Shown here: piece by piece, positions 10,801 to 19,042 of the stretch
How the letters are laid out: each line of letters begins with the position of its first letter
How positions within the stretch are numbered: the stretch's first letter is position 1
Assembly: GCA_910574345.1 (NCBI GenBank)
Contig: CAJSZV010000001.1
Span: 167,127-231,126, forward strand
Source: Clostridiaceae bacterium
GTDB taxonomy: Bacteria > Bacillota > Clostridia > Lachnospirales > Lachnospiraceae
Length of the DNA: 64,000 nucleotides
Reading direction: 5' to 3'
The notes under the pieces: generated by a model
What the model was told of the DNA's origin: nothing
Database searches by the model: none
The model's input: the letters and a program-made list of their open reading frames with translations, nothing else
Program-made: the position numbers and the translations under genes

Positions 10801-10990
10801 GGATCGGGCCCACCGCATAGGCCAGGAAAAGCAGGTGTCGGTGTTCCAGCTTATTACAAAGGATACTATAGAGGAAAATATTTTAAAGCTCCAGCGGTCC
10901 AAGAAGGCTTTGGCGGACCAGGTGGTGACGGAAGGGATGGTGTCCTTAGGGAGTCTCAGCCAGGATCAGATTATGGAGCTGCTGGGATGA
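7859..10990 (+). CDS. SWIM zinc-finger SNF2-family ATPase/helicase
   Basis: 1043 residues. The N terminus has a SWIM-type zinc finger ([20 protein letters not shown], near residues 42-62), then a long middle region typical of bacterial SNF2 proteins. The SNF2 motor follows: Walker A DDMGLGKT (about residue 617), DEAQ box [10 protein letters not shown], and C-terminal helicase motifs ending in [21 protein letters not shown]. It is expected to be a double-stranded DNA translocase that remodels protein-DNA complexes; bacterial roles are poorly defined. No methylase or nuclease gene accompanies it, so it is probably not part of a DISARM-like defence set. The start has GGGGG 6 bases upstream. Confidence 0.9.
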   Translation: [1043 protein letters not shown]

Positions 10991-11021
10991 CCTATATGGA
11001 ATAGTGGAGGATTAGAAGGTT

Positions 11022-11324
11022 ATGGCAATCAAAGAACAAGTAAAAGAACAGGCAAAAAGCAAGGTAAAGGTACCGAAGCAGTATCAGGTTCTGATCTATA
11101 ATGATGATTTTACTCCCATGGATTTTGTGGTGGAAGTTCTGATGGTGGTTTTTGATAAAGAGGAAACGGCGGCGGTTACCTTGATGATGAGCATTCACAA
11201 AGGCAGTTATGCGGTTGCAGGGGTTTATCCTAAGGATATCGCCAGGACGAAAGCGGCGGAGGCAGTCCAGTGGGCCAGGTCTGAAGGGTATCCCCTGAAG
11301 GTGGAGGCAGTGTGCCAGCCTTAG
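11022..11324 (+). CDS. clpS: ATP-dependent Clp protease adaptor ClpS
   Basis: 100 residues. The core YQVLIYNDDFTPMDFVVEVLMVVF and the later HKGSYAVAGVYPKDIA segment are the ClpS fold, with the N-degron pocket and ClpA-binding face. ClpS delivers N-end-rule substrates to ClpAP. The lysine-rich N-terminal arm (KEQVKEQAKSKVKV) corresponds to the flexible extension that enters ClpA. clpA begins 98 bases downstream, so the partner is encoded in the same unit. The pairing is uncommon in Bacilli but seen in Lachnospiraceae. Confidence 0.93.
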   Translation: MAIKEQVKEQAKSKVKVPKQYQVLIYNDDFTPMDFVVEVLMVVFDKEETAAVTLMMSIHKGSYAVAGVYPKDIARTKAAEAVQWARSEGYPLKVEAVCQP

Positions 11325-11422
11325 AACCATAGTTCGCCGCTGATTGGCGGGAGCCATTCAGGCAGTGCTGCATCATATCCCGCAGATATAAAATTTCATA
11401 AGAAGAAGGACAGGGTAGAAGG

Positions 11423-13693
11423 ATGGAATTTACCAAGAATATGCAGAATGTCATGGAACAGGCAGTAAAACTTGCCAGAGAGGAGAGACACCGCTATTTT
11501 ATGCCGGAACACATCATTTACGGAATGACCTTTGACGAGGATTTTTCCAGAGAATATGAGGCGGAAGGCGGAGATGTCCAGGCTCTCAAAAAGGCTCTTT
11601 CCGGTTTTTTGAGGGAACATGCCGGGACCACGGACGGGGACAGTGCCGTGCTGACGAAAGATACGGACAGGGTGCTTCGTATGGCTGAGGGGCAGGCAGA
11701 ATCCAGCGGGCGGGATGCCATAGATATCAGCCACTTTCTGTCGGCCATTCTGCGGCTGGAGGATTGTTACGGGGTCTACTATCTCACTGTCCAGGGCGTG
11801 GATATGGTTGAGGTCATAGGGGAGATGTCCAGGGTAAGCCTTGGGGCGCAGCGGGGCCGCGAGGAGGACTCCGGGCCCGTGTTTGAACAGGACGGGAACA
11901 TAGGGGAGGGACGGGATGCCATGCCGGTGAGAGAAGAGTCAGGGAAGGACCGTCAGGGCAGATCCGGATGGCGTGACTTCGTGGAGGATATGAACGAGAC
12001 CTGCAAGAGTCAGAATCCCCTTATCGGACGCGAGGAGGAGATGGAGAGAACCATCCAGATCCTGTGCCGGAAGGATAAGAACAATGTGCTTCATGTGGGA
12101 GAGCCGGGAGTGGGAAAGACAGCTCTGGCTTACGGACTGGCATTAAGAATCATAAAAGGACAGGTGCCGAAACTTCTTGAGGATTCCAAAATCTATGCCC
12201 TGGATATGGGAAACCTCATTGCAGGAACCCAGTACAGAGGCGATTTTGAAAAACGTTTCAAGGAGATTATGAACGGCCTGTCAAAAGAGAAAAGCCCCAT
12301 CGTCTATCTGGACGAGATCCACAACATTGTGGGAGCCGGAGCTGTGGGAAACGGAAGCCTGGATGCGGCTAATCTGTTAAAACCCTATCTGGCGGCAGGC
12401 AGCATCCGGTTCATGGGGGCCACTACTTATGAGGAATACAAAAAACATTTCTCCACTAACAAAAGCCTGGTGCGCCGTTTTCAGAAGGTGGATATCAAAG
12501 AGCCTTCTAAGGAGGAAGCGGTACAGATATTAAAGGGCCTGAAAACAGGCTATGAGAAATTTCATGGAGTGAAGTATGGAGCCGGAGTGTTGGAACACGC
12601 CGTGGACATCAGCAGCCGCTATATGAACGAGCGGTTTCTGCCGGACAAAGCCATTGACTTGATTGACGAGGCGGGGGCCTGGAGACGTCTCCATCCCTTA
12701 GACCAGAAGCGGCAGACCGTAGGGAAGGCTCTTCTTGACCAGGTGCTTGCCAGAATCTGCAGCATTCCGGAGCAGACCGTGGAGAAAGGGGAACTGGAGC
12801 GGCTGTCTGTCCTGGAGGCCGAATTAAAGAAACAGATATTCGGGCAGGGGGAAGCGGTGGAGCAGGTAAGCAATGCGGTAAAATTCTCCAAGGCTGGACT
12901 GAATGAGGATAACAAACCTATTGCCGCCTTTCTTTTTGTAGGCGCAACAGGCGTGGGAAAGACGGAACTGGCCAGGGCTTTGGCAGCCCAGCTGGGAATT
13001 TCCTTTATGCGGTTTGATATGAGTGAGTATTCGGAGAAACATGCGGTAGCTAAACTCATCGGCGCTCCGGCGGGATATGTGGGATATGAAGAGGGAGGCA
13101 TTCTCACGGAGGAGATCCGCCGGCATCCCCATGGTGTTCTTCTTCTTGACGAGATCGAGAAGGCTCATCCGGATATTTTCAATGTGCTTCTCCAGGTTAT
13201 GGACTATGCTACCTTGACGGACAATCAGGGGCGGAAAGCCGATTTCCGCAATATTATTCTGATTATGACCTCCAACGCAGGTGCCAGCCAGGTAGGAAAA
13301 CCGGGAATCGGGTTCGGCAGCAGCCAGCAGAATACAGATGCCCTTCTTGATGCGGTTAATCGGACGTTCCAGCCGGAGTTCAGAAACCGCTTAAGCCGAA
13401 TTGTGCTCTTTCGCAGCATGGACCAGGATATGGCGGAGAAGATCACGAGGAAAAAGTTAAAAGAGCTTGCGGATAAGCTGTCTCTCAAAAAGGTGAGCCT
13501 GACCATAACTGAGGAAGCTTTCATCCATATCAGGAAAGCGGGGATTACCAGGGAATACGGGGCAAGAGAGATCGACCGGGTCATTGCCGCTGAGGTGAAG
13601 CCCCTTCTTGCCGAACTTCTTCTTTTTGGAAAATTAAAGCGGGGCGGCACCTGCGTTTTAGACCAAAAGGACAAAAAACTGGTAATATATTAA
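11423..13693 (+). CDS. clpA: ATP-dependent Clp protease ATP-binding subunit ClpA
   Basis: 756 residues, the ClpA length, lacking the long ClpB-type coiled-coil middle domain. The order is Clp-N domain, NBD1 with GEPGVGKT and VYLDEIHNI, then NBD2 with GATGVGKTELARALA and LLLDEIEKAHPDI. An IGFGS tripeptide loop lies after NBD2 Walker B, the feature that docks on ClpP. A variable acidic/glycine-rich linker (about residues 145-185) joins the N domain to NBD1. The ClpS gene just upstream supports ClpA rather than ClpC. Confidence 0.93.
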   Translation: MEFTKNMQNVMEQAVKLAREERHRYFMPEHIIYGMTFDEDFSREYEAEGGDVQALKKALSGFLREHAGTTDGDSAVLTKDTDRVLRMAEGQAESSGRDAIDISHFLSAILRLEDCYGVYYLTVQGVDMVEVIGEMSRVSLGAQRGREEDSGPVFEQDGNIGEGRDAMPVREESGKDRQGRSGWRDFVEDMNETCKSQNPLIGREEEMERTIQILCRKDKNNVLHVGEPGVGKTALAYGLALRIIKGQVPKLLEDSKIYALDMGNLIAGTQYRGDFEKRFKEIMNGLSKEKSPIVYLDEIHNIVGAGAVGNGSLDAANLLKPYLAAGSIRFMGATTYEEYKKHFSTNKSLVRRFQKVDIKEPSKEEAVQILKGLKTGYEKFHGVKYGAGVLEHAVDISSRYMNERFLPDKAIDLIDEAGAWRRLHPLDQKRQTVGKALLDQVLARICSIPEQTVEKGELERLSVLEAELKKQIFGQGEAVEQVSNAVKFSKAGLNEDNKPIAAFLFVGATGVGKTELARALAAQLGISFMRFDMSEYSEKHAVAKLIGAPAGYVGYEEGGILTEEIRRHPHGVLLLDEIEKAHPDIFNVLLQVMDYATLTDNQGRKADFRNIILIMTSNAGASQVGKPGIGFGSSQQNTDALLDAVNRTFQPEFRNRLSRIVLFRSMDQDMAEKITRKKLKELADKLSLKKVSLTITEEAFIHIRKAGITREYGAREIDRVIAAEVKPLLAELLLFGKLKRGGTCVLDQKDKKLVIY

Positions 13694-13748
13694 CAAATCT
13701 CACAAAACCACAAGGAAAAAGCTGTGGAAGAAACAGCAAAAAAGTTGT

Positions 13749-13777
13749 TGACAGAAAATCTTTTATCGTTTATACTA
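13749..13777 (+). promoter_or_regulatory. Strong sigma-A promoter for the 5-oxoproline locus
   Basis: A perfect TTGACA (13749-13754) and TATACT (13772-13777) are separated by 17 bases. The transcript would run through a terminator-like hairpin at 13805-13852 before the permease gene. Confidence 0.85.
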
Positions 13778-13804
13778 AGAACCAACTTAATACCAGATAG
13801 GAAG

Positions 13805-13852
13805 ATGCATACAAAGGCGTGTGAGAAACAGTTTTTGTGTGCATTTTTTTAT
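13805..13852 (+). terminator. Leader hairpin with U-run, possible attenuator before the permease
   Basis: ATGCATACAAA (13805-13815) pairs with TTTGTGTGCAT (13834-13844) through one G-U pair, and a run of seven T ends at 13850. It lies between a strong promoter and the first gene. It could be a conditional terminator or the end of a short separate transcript. No antiterminator partner or known riboswitch was recognised. Confidence 0.65.
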
Positions 13853-13918
13853 TTATAAGGAGTTGGGCAAAATCAAAGAAATACAGTGCCGGATTCCAAA
13901 ATAAGGAGGGCAAATACT

Positions 13919-15124
13919 ATGAATGAAAAGAAAAAAAATGGCGGCGCGTTGTTGGGAGCAGCTTTTTTGATGGCGACATCTGCTATTGGACCAGGCTTTC
14001 TGACCCAGACAGCTACATTTACCGGACAATATCAGGCAAGCTTCGGGTTTGTTATCCTGGCTTCCGTTATCCTGGCGGCAATTGCACAGATGAATATCTG
14101 GAGAGTACTGTGCGTCACAGGACTGCGCGGTCAGGACGTAGCCAACAAGCTTCTTCCGGGACTTGGGTATTTTGTATCGTTCATGATCGTTTTGGGCGGC
14201 CTTGTATTTAACATCGGCAATGTAGGCGGAGGAGCATTGGGTCTCAATACCCTGCTTGGCATCCCCACGGCGGCAGGATACATAATCGCCGGAATCATGG
14301 CCATTATCATCTTCCTGTTAAAGAATGCCAAGGCGGCCATGGATACCCTTACCAAGATCCTGGGCGGCGTAATGATTGTAGTAATCTTTGTTATTATCCT
14401 GGTGGTAAAACCGCCTGTAGGCGATGCCATTAAGAACACATTCGTTCCCTCTGCGGGAGTGAACAACTTAGTACCTGCTATTTTGACACTTCTTGGAGGT
14501 ACTGTGGGAGGCTACATTACATTTTCAGGCGCTCACCGCCTCATTGACGCAGGCATTACAGGCGAGAAGAACTTAAAAGAGATCAACAAGAGTTCCGTTA
14601 TGGGCATGTGCATTGCCGCCCTGGTACGTGTATTTTTGTTCCTGGCAATCCTGGGCGTTGTGGTCAAGGGCGTGACTCTCGATTCCGGCAACCCGGCAGC
14701 GGATGCCTTCCGCCAGGGAGCAGGAGAGATCGGATACCGTTTTGCAGGACTTGTGCTTCTGTGCGCGGCCATTACATCCATTATCGGCGCAGCCTATACA
14801 TCCGTATCATTTTTAAAGACTTTCCACAAAGGAATCGAGGCCCATGAGAACCAGGTAATCATCGGTTTCATCGCGGTTTCCACGCTGATTATGCTGATCC
14901 TGGGCAACCCAGCAGTGCTCCTTGTCCTGGCTGGTGCCTTCAACGGACTGATTCTTCCTATTACATTAGGAATCTGTCTCATTGCCTCCCAGAAGAAGAG
15001 CATTATGGGAGACGGCTATAAGCATCCCATGGTACTTTTGATCCTGGGCGCCATCGTGGTGGTGCTGTCAGCTTACCTTGGAGTGACTACCTTTGTGAAG
15101 AACCTTGGAGGGCTGCTGGGTTAA
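13919..15124 (+). CDS. NRAMP-related permease (YcsG-like) of the 5-oxoproline locus
   Basis: 401 residues with about 11 hydrophobic helices and an LeuT/NRAMP-type layout. The TM1 segment reads SAIGPGFLTQTATF, and the DPGN motif that coordinates metal in true NRAMP proteins is absent; TM6 reads TFSGAHRLIDAG, without the MPH-type motif. The neighbours (pxpB, pxpC, pxpA) match the Bacillus ycs/kip locus, where the homologue YcsG sits beside 5-oxoprolinase genes. Import of 5-oxoproline or a related compound is therefore more likely than metal import (inference). The start at 13919 follows AAGGAGGG; an in-frame GTG at 13886 has a weaker site. Confidence 0.82.
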   Translation: MNEKKKNGGALLGAAFLMATSAIGPGFLTQTATFTGQYQASFGFVILASVILAAIAQMNIWRVLCVTGLRGQDVANKLLPGLGYFVSFMIVLGGLVFNIGNVGGGALGLNTLLGIPTAAGYIIAGIMAIIIFLLKNAKAAMDTLTKILGGVMIVVIFVIILVVKPPVGDAIKNTFVPSAGVNNLVPAILTLLGGTVGGYITFSGAHRLIDAGITGEKNLKEINKSSVMGMCIAALVRVFLFLAILGVVVKGVTLDSGNPAADAFRQGAGEIGYRFAGLVLLCAAITSIIGAAYTSVSFLKTFHKGIEAHENQVIIGFIAVSTLIMLILGNPAVLLVLAGAFNGLILPITLGICLIASQKKSIMGDGYKHPMVLLILGAIVVVLSAYLGVTTFVKNLGGLLG

Positions 15125-15133
15125 ACAGGTTTT

Positions 15134-15375
15134 GGGGAGCAGTCGGCAAAAGATCTGCCCAGTGATACTTACATTCCCATTCGGGGACGCTTTCGCTTAG
15201 GTTCGCCATGCGTGCCGAAAAGCCGCCAGTGGCGGGTTTGAGTGCTCCTCAGCAGCGGTACTAAGCTTGCAAAAGACGCAAGCTAAGGACCGCTGCAGGG
15301 GCAACAAGAGCGGAAGCGGTCCCGAATGGGAATAGGGACACCATGGGGCGGACCTCTTGGCATTCCCCCCTGAAC
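15134..15375. repeat. Nested inverted-repeat element between permease and pxpB
   Basis: This 296-base gap has no gene but is full of pairing. A 24-base arm (15174-15197) matches 15309-15332 as an inverted repeat with two mismatches. Inside it are a short CCGCC/GGCGG hairpin (15223-15235) and a longer stem made of CAGCGGT and AGCTTGC (15253-15270) with GCAAGCT and ACCGCTG (15278-15295). Weaker pairing extends outward. It could be a MITE-like insertion or a structured RNA that separates the permease from the enzyme genes. Confidence 0.6.
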
Positions 15376-15420
15376 AGCAATAACTAACGCATTTTATGGA
15401 AAAGAGCAGGAGAGATTATC

Positions 15421-16149
15421 ATGCAGGATATTAAGATTGTGGCGGCAGGGGATTCTTCTATTTTGATTGAATTCGGCAATGAGATCGACCCGGAGATCAA
15501 TGGGAGGATTACCACGATTGTGCAGCTCATGAAGGATCAGCACATTGAAGGAGTGGTGGATATGATTCCGGCCTTCTGTTCCCTGCTGATTAACTATGAC
15601 CCCAGAATTGTGTCCTATGAGAAGATGTATAAGAGGATGAAGGCCTTAGTGAATATTGACTTGAAGGGCGGGGGGAAGAGAACGAAGGTATTTGAGATCC
15701 CTGTGTGTTACGGCGGAGAGTACGGGCCCGATATAGGGACGATTGCAGAGCATGCAGGGCTTACGGAGGATGAAGTTGTGAAGATTCATTCTTCAAGAGA
15801 TTATCTGATCTATATGCTTGGATTTTTGCCGGGGTTCTGTTATCTGGGAGGATTGGATGAGCGGATTCATACCCCCAGGCTTGCCAATCCCAGGGTGAAG
15901 ATCAGCGCGGGCAGCGTGGGAATCGGAGGTTCCCAGACAGGAATCTATCCCCTGGATTCTCCGGGAGGGTGGCAGCTTATGGGCATGACCCCGGTGAAGA
16001 CTTATGACCCGGAAAGGAAAAATCCTATTCTTTTGGAAGCCGGAGATTATATCCGGTTTATTCCTGTGGATGAGGGAGAATATAAAAGGATCAAGGAATT
16101 AGTGGAACGGAACGAATACGAGTGCACCGTTCGCGAAGGAGAGGTGTAA
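15421..16149 (+). CDS. pxpB: 5-oxoprolinase subunit PxpB (KipI/AHS1 family)
   Basis: 242 residues of the allophanate hydrolase subunit 1 (AHS1) fold. Family landmarks are GFLPGFCYLGGLDERIHTPRLANPR and GSVGIGGSQTGIYPLDSPGGWQLMG. With PxpC and PxpA it forms the ATP-dependent 5-oxoprolinase that opens the lactam to glutamate. The stop is 1 base from pxpC, so the two are made together. In urea carboxylase the same AHS1 domain is part of the carboxyltransferase. Confidence 0.92.
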   Translation: MQDIKIVAAGDSSILIEFGNEIDPEINGRITTIVQLMKDQHIEGVVDMIPAFCSLLINYDPRIVSYEKMYKRMKALVNIDLKGGGKRTKVFEIPVCYGGEYGPDIGTIAEHAGLTEDEVVKIHSSRDYLIYMLGFLPGFCYLGGLDERIHTPRLANPRVKISAGSVGIGGSQTGIYPLDSPGGWQLMGMTPVKTYDPERKNPILLEAGDYIRFIPVDEGEYKRIKELVERNEYECTVREGEV

Positions 16150-16150
16150 C

Positions 16151-17164
16151 ATGGGAATTCGAATCTTAAAAGGCGGGATGCTGACTACGGTGCAGGATCT
16201 GGGGCGTACCGGGTATCAAAGCCAGGGATTTGGCGTATCCGGCGTCATGGATGTCCGCTCCTTTCGAATCGCCAATCTTTTGTTAGATAATCCGGAGAAT
16301 GAAGCGGTTCTGGAGTTTACCCTTATCGGCCCTACACTGGAATTTACGGCTACATCTATTATTGCCATTACGGGTGGAGATTTTCAGCCTACCATTAACG
16401 GGGAACCGGCGCCTATGTATACGGCGATTTATATGAAAAAGGGCGATGTGCTGAAGTTCGGCAGCGCCAGGACGGGGAGCCGGGGGTATGTGGCATTTTC
16501 CGGATACCTGGGGATTCCTGTGGTCATGGGAAGCCGGTGTACGAATCTGAAGAGCCGCCAGGGCGGATTTAAGGGGCGGAAACTGGAGGCGGGGGATTAT
16601 ATTAATTTCCGGATTAAGAGGCCTTATCTTCCGTTTTTCCTGTCAAGGACTCTGGATTTGGATGAATTTGACCAGGAAGAGGCTACTCTGCGGGTGGTCA
16701 TGGGGCCTCAGGAGAACCGGTTCAGCAAACAGGGAATCAAGACATTTTTGAACAGTGAATATATTGTTACCAGCGACTTTGACCGGATGGGGTGCCGGTT
16801 GGACGGACCTTTTATCGCGCCTAAGGAGACCTCGGATATTATCTCTGACGGAATCGCTTTCGGCTCCATTCAGGTGCCTTCCCACGGGAAACCCATTATC
16901 CTTTTGGCTGACAGGCAGACCACAGGAGGTTATGCCAAGATCGCTACGGTGGCATCTGTGGATATTCCCAAGCTGGTTCAGAGAAAGACGGATCACAAGA
17001 TACGGTTTCAGGCAATCACGGTGCAGGAGGCCCAGAAGCTGTATCTGGATGAGATAAAGGAATTGGATCGGATGAGGAAGAAAATTCATCAGCCCTGTAA
17101 GGAAGTTCTGGAGTGCCGTCTGGCGGCTAAGAGGCTTACAAGGCTGTTTACCAGTGAGGATTAG
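16151..17164 (+). CDS. pxpC: 5-oxoprolinase subunit PxpC (KipA/AHS2 family)
   Basis: 337 residues of the AHS2 family. It opens with LKGGMLTTVQDLGRTGYQSQGFGVSGVMD and contains IAITGGDFQPTINGEP and the late QTTGGYAKIATV segment, all typical. It pairs with PxpB to form the PxpBC complex. The last codons overlap the region upstream of the biotin carrier gene, whose ribosome site lies just after the stop. Length is normal for the family. Confidence 0.92.
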   Translation: MGIRILKGGMLTTVQDLGRTGYQSQGFGVSGVMDVRSFRIANLLLDNPENEAVLEFTLIGPTLEFTATSIIAITGGDFQPTINGEPAPMYTAIYMKKGDVLKFGSARTGSRGYVAFSGYLGIPVVMGSRCTNLKSRQGGFKGRKLEAGDYINFRIKRPYLPFFLSRTLDLDEFDQEEATLRVVMGPQENRFSKQGIKTFLNSEYIVTSDFDRMGCRLDGPFIAPKETSDIISDGIAFGSIQVPSHGKPIILLADRQTTGGYAKIATVASVDIPKLVQRKTDHKIRFQAITVQEAQKLYLDEIKELDRMRKKIHQPCKEVLECRLAAKRLTRLFTSED

Positions 17165-17186
17165 AGGAAAGAGAGGAGAAATGGAA

Positions 17187-17633
17187 ATGGATTTGGAGAA
17201 GATTGAAGGTTTGGTGAAAATCATTGAGAATTCGTCTCTGAAACAGTTTACTTATAAAGACGGCGATGTGAAGATTACCATGAGCAAGCTGGAGCATCCT
17301 CCCGTAGTGGCGGCAGGAAACGGTTTTGGCCAGCCTTACATGGCAGTGACGGAGAGCAGGGAAAGTGCGGTTCAGGCGCCGGAGGAAGAGGAAAAGCTGT
17401 TTATCACTTCCCCCATTGTGGGAACCTTCTATTCCGCCTCTGCGCCTGATGTGCCTGCCTATGTGAGAGTGGGAGACAGGGTAAAGAGAGGGCAGACCGT
17501 GTGTATCCTGGAGGCCATGAAGCTGATGAATGAGATTCAGTGCGAGTGGGACTGCGAGATTGAAGCCGTGCTGGTGAGCAATGAACAGAAGGTGGAATAC
17601 GGTCAGCCTTTATTCCGCGTAAAGCGTCTCTAG
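17187..17633 (+). CDS. accB: Biotin carboxyl carrier protein
   Basis: 148 residues. A C-terminal biotinyl domain carries ILEAMKLMNE, with the biotin-accepting lysine near residue 112. The N terminus (LEKIEGLVKIIENSSLKQFTYKDGDVKITMSK) is the standard AccB opening, followed by a short charged linker. ATG 17187 has AGGAG 8 bases upstream; an in-frame ATG at 17181 has only 2 bases spacing. No accA/accD carboxyltransferase genes are nearby, so its partner is probably PxpB/PxpC or a distant complex. Confidence 0.9.
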   Translation: MDLEKIEGLVKIIENSSLKQFTYKDGDVKITMSKLEHPPVVAAGNGFGQPYMAVTESRESAVQAPEEEEKLFITSPIVGTFYSASAPDVPAYVRVGDRVKRGQTVCILEAMKLMNEIQCEWDCEIEAVLVSNEQKVEYGQPLFRVKRL

Positions 17634-17652
17634 GAGAGAGGAGGTTCATAAA

Positions 17653-19026
17653 GTGTTCCAGAAAATATTGATTGCCAACCGGGGAGAGATCGCGGTGCGG
17701 ATCATACGTGCCTGCCGGAATATGGGAATCCGCAGTGTGGCTATCTATTCCAAAGAGGATGAGGGAAGTCTTCATGTTCAGCTGGCGGACCAAAGAATTT
17801 GCATCGGCGAGGGTCCGGCAAAGAGCAGCTACCTGAACATGAACAGTATTATCACCGCCGCTCTCAATATCGGCGCGGACGCCATTCATCCGGGTTTTGG
17901 ATTTTTGTCGGAGAACAGTGCATTTGTCCGCAAATGTCAGGAAAACGGGATTGCGTTTATTGGGCCGGAGGCGGATGTGATTGACAAGATGGGCAATAAA
18001 TCCCAGGCCAGAAGGACCATGATGGAGGCAGGAATTCCCGTGGTTCCGGGAAGCAGGGAACCGGTGTATGATGTAGAGGCGGGAAAAAAAGAAGCGGAGA
18101 AGATAGGTTATCCGGTGATGATCAAGGCGTCTTCCGGCGGCGGCGGCAAGGGAATGCGGGTGGCCAGGTCCCATGAGGAGTTCGAGGAGCAGTTTAATCT
18201 GGCTCAGATGGAGTCCGCCAACGCCTTTGGTGATGATACCATGTACCTGGAGCGTTTTGTGGAAAATCCCCGCCATGTGGAGATTCAGATTATGGCTGAC
18301 AGCCAGGGCCATGTGGTGTCATTGGGCGACAGGGACTGCTCGGTTCAGAGAAACCACCAAAAACTCATTGAGGAATCTCCGTCTCCGGCCATTGATTCAA
18401 AAACCAGGGAGGAAATGAATCACTATGCGGTTTTGGCTGCAAAGACTGTGGGATATACCAACGCGGGAACCATTGAGTTTATCGTAAGCCCTGAAGGGCA
18501 GTTCTACTTTATGGAGATGAATACCCGAATCCAGGTGGAACATGGAGTCACGGAGATGGTCACAGGGGCGGACCTGATCATAGAACAAATCCGGGTCGCC
18601 ATGGGAGAGCCCTTGAGCTTTGCACAGGAGGATATGGTCCTCAGAGGCCATGCCATAGAATGCCGGATCAACGCGGAGATACCGGAGATGAACTTTATGC
18701 CCAGTCCCGGCGTGGTGGAGCATATGCATCTTCCCGCAGGCAACGGAGTCCGGGTGGACACGGGACTGTATACCGGGTATAAGATTCCCTCGGAATACGA
18801 TTCCATGATCGCCAAAGTCATCGTCCACGGTCCAACCAGAGAGGCGGCTATTCGAAAGATGATGTCCGCTTTGGACGAAATGCTCATTATGGGAGTGAAG
18901 ACCAATCTGGATTTTCAGTACCAGATTATGCGGCATCCTGTTTTCCGTGAAGGGAAAGCCGATACGGGATTTATTGAGAAACTGATGAAGGTAAGAACCG
19001 GACGTTCTGACCATTCGGAGCCATAG
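17653..19026 (+). CDS. accC: Biotin carboxylase
   Basis: 457 residues. It carboxylates the carrier protein with bicarbonate and ATP. Visible are the opening [21 protein letters not shown]-grasp loop [24 protein letters not shown], the catalytic [15 protein letters not shown] segment and a C-terminal barrel-sandwich domain. The GTG start has GGAGAGAGGAGG about 8 bases upstream. It sits between accB and pxpA in one operon. Confidence 0.95.
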   Translation: MFQKILIANRGEIAVRIIRACRNMGIRSVAIYSKEDEGSLHVQLADQRICIGEGPAKSSYLNMNSIITAALNIGADAIHPGFGFLSENSAFVRKCQENGIAFIGPEADVIDKMGNKSQARRTMMEAGIPVVPGSREPVYDVEAGKKEAEKIGYPVMIKASSGGGGKGMRVARSHEEFEEQFNLAQMESANAFGDDTMYLERFVENPRHVEIQIMADSQGHVVSLGDRDCSVQRNHQKLIEESPSPAIDSKTREEMNHYAVLAAKTVGYTNAGTIEFIVSPEGQFYFMEMNTRIQVEHGVTEMVTGADLIIEQIRVAMGEPLSFAQEDMVLRGHAIECRINAEIPEMNFMPSPGVVEHMHLPAGNGVRVDTGLYTGYKIPSEYDSMIAKVIVHGPTREAAIRKMMSALDEMLIMGVKTNLDFQYQIMRHPVFREGKADTGFIEKLMKVRTGRSDHSEP

Positions 19027-19042
19027 GAGGATAAGACAAGTT

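Noticed and set aside
7859-13693. Defence-island reading of the SNF2 and Clp genes
   Set aside because: Methylase, nuclease, DUF1998 or other defence partners are absent, and the neighbours are housekeeping genes.
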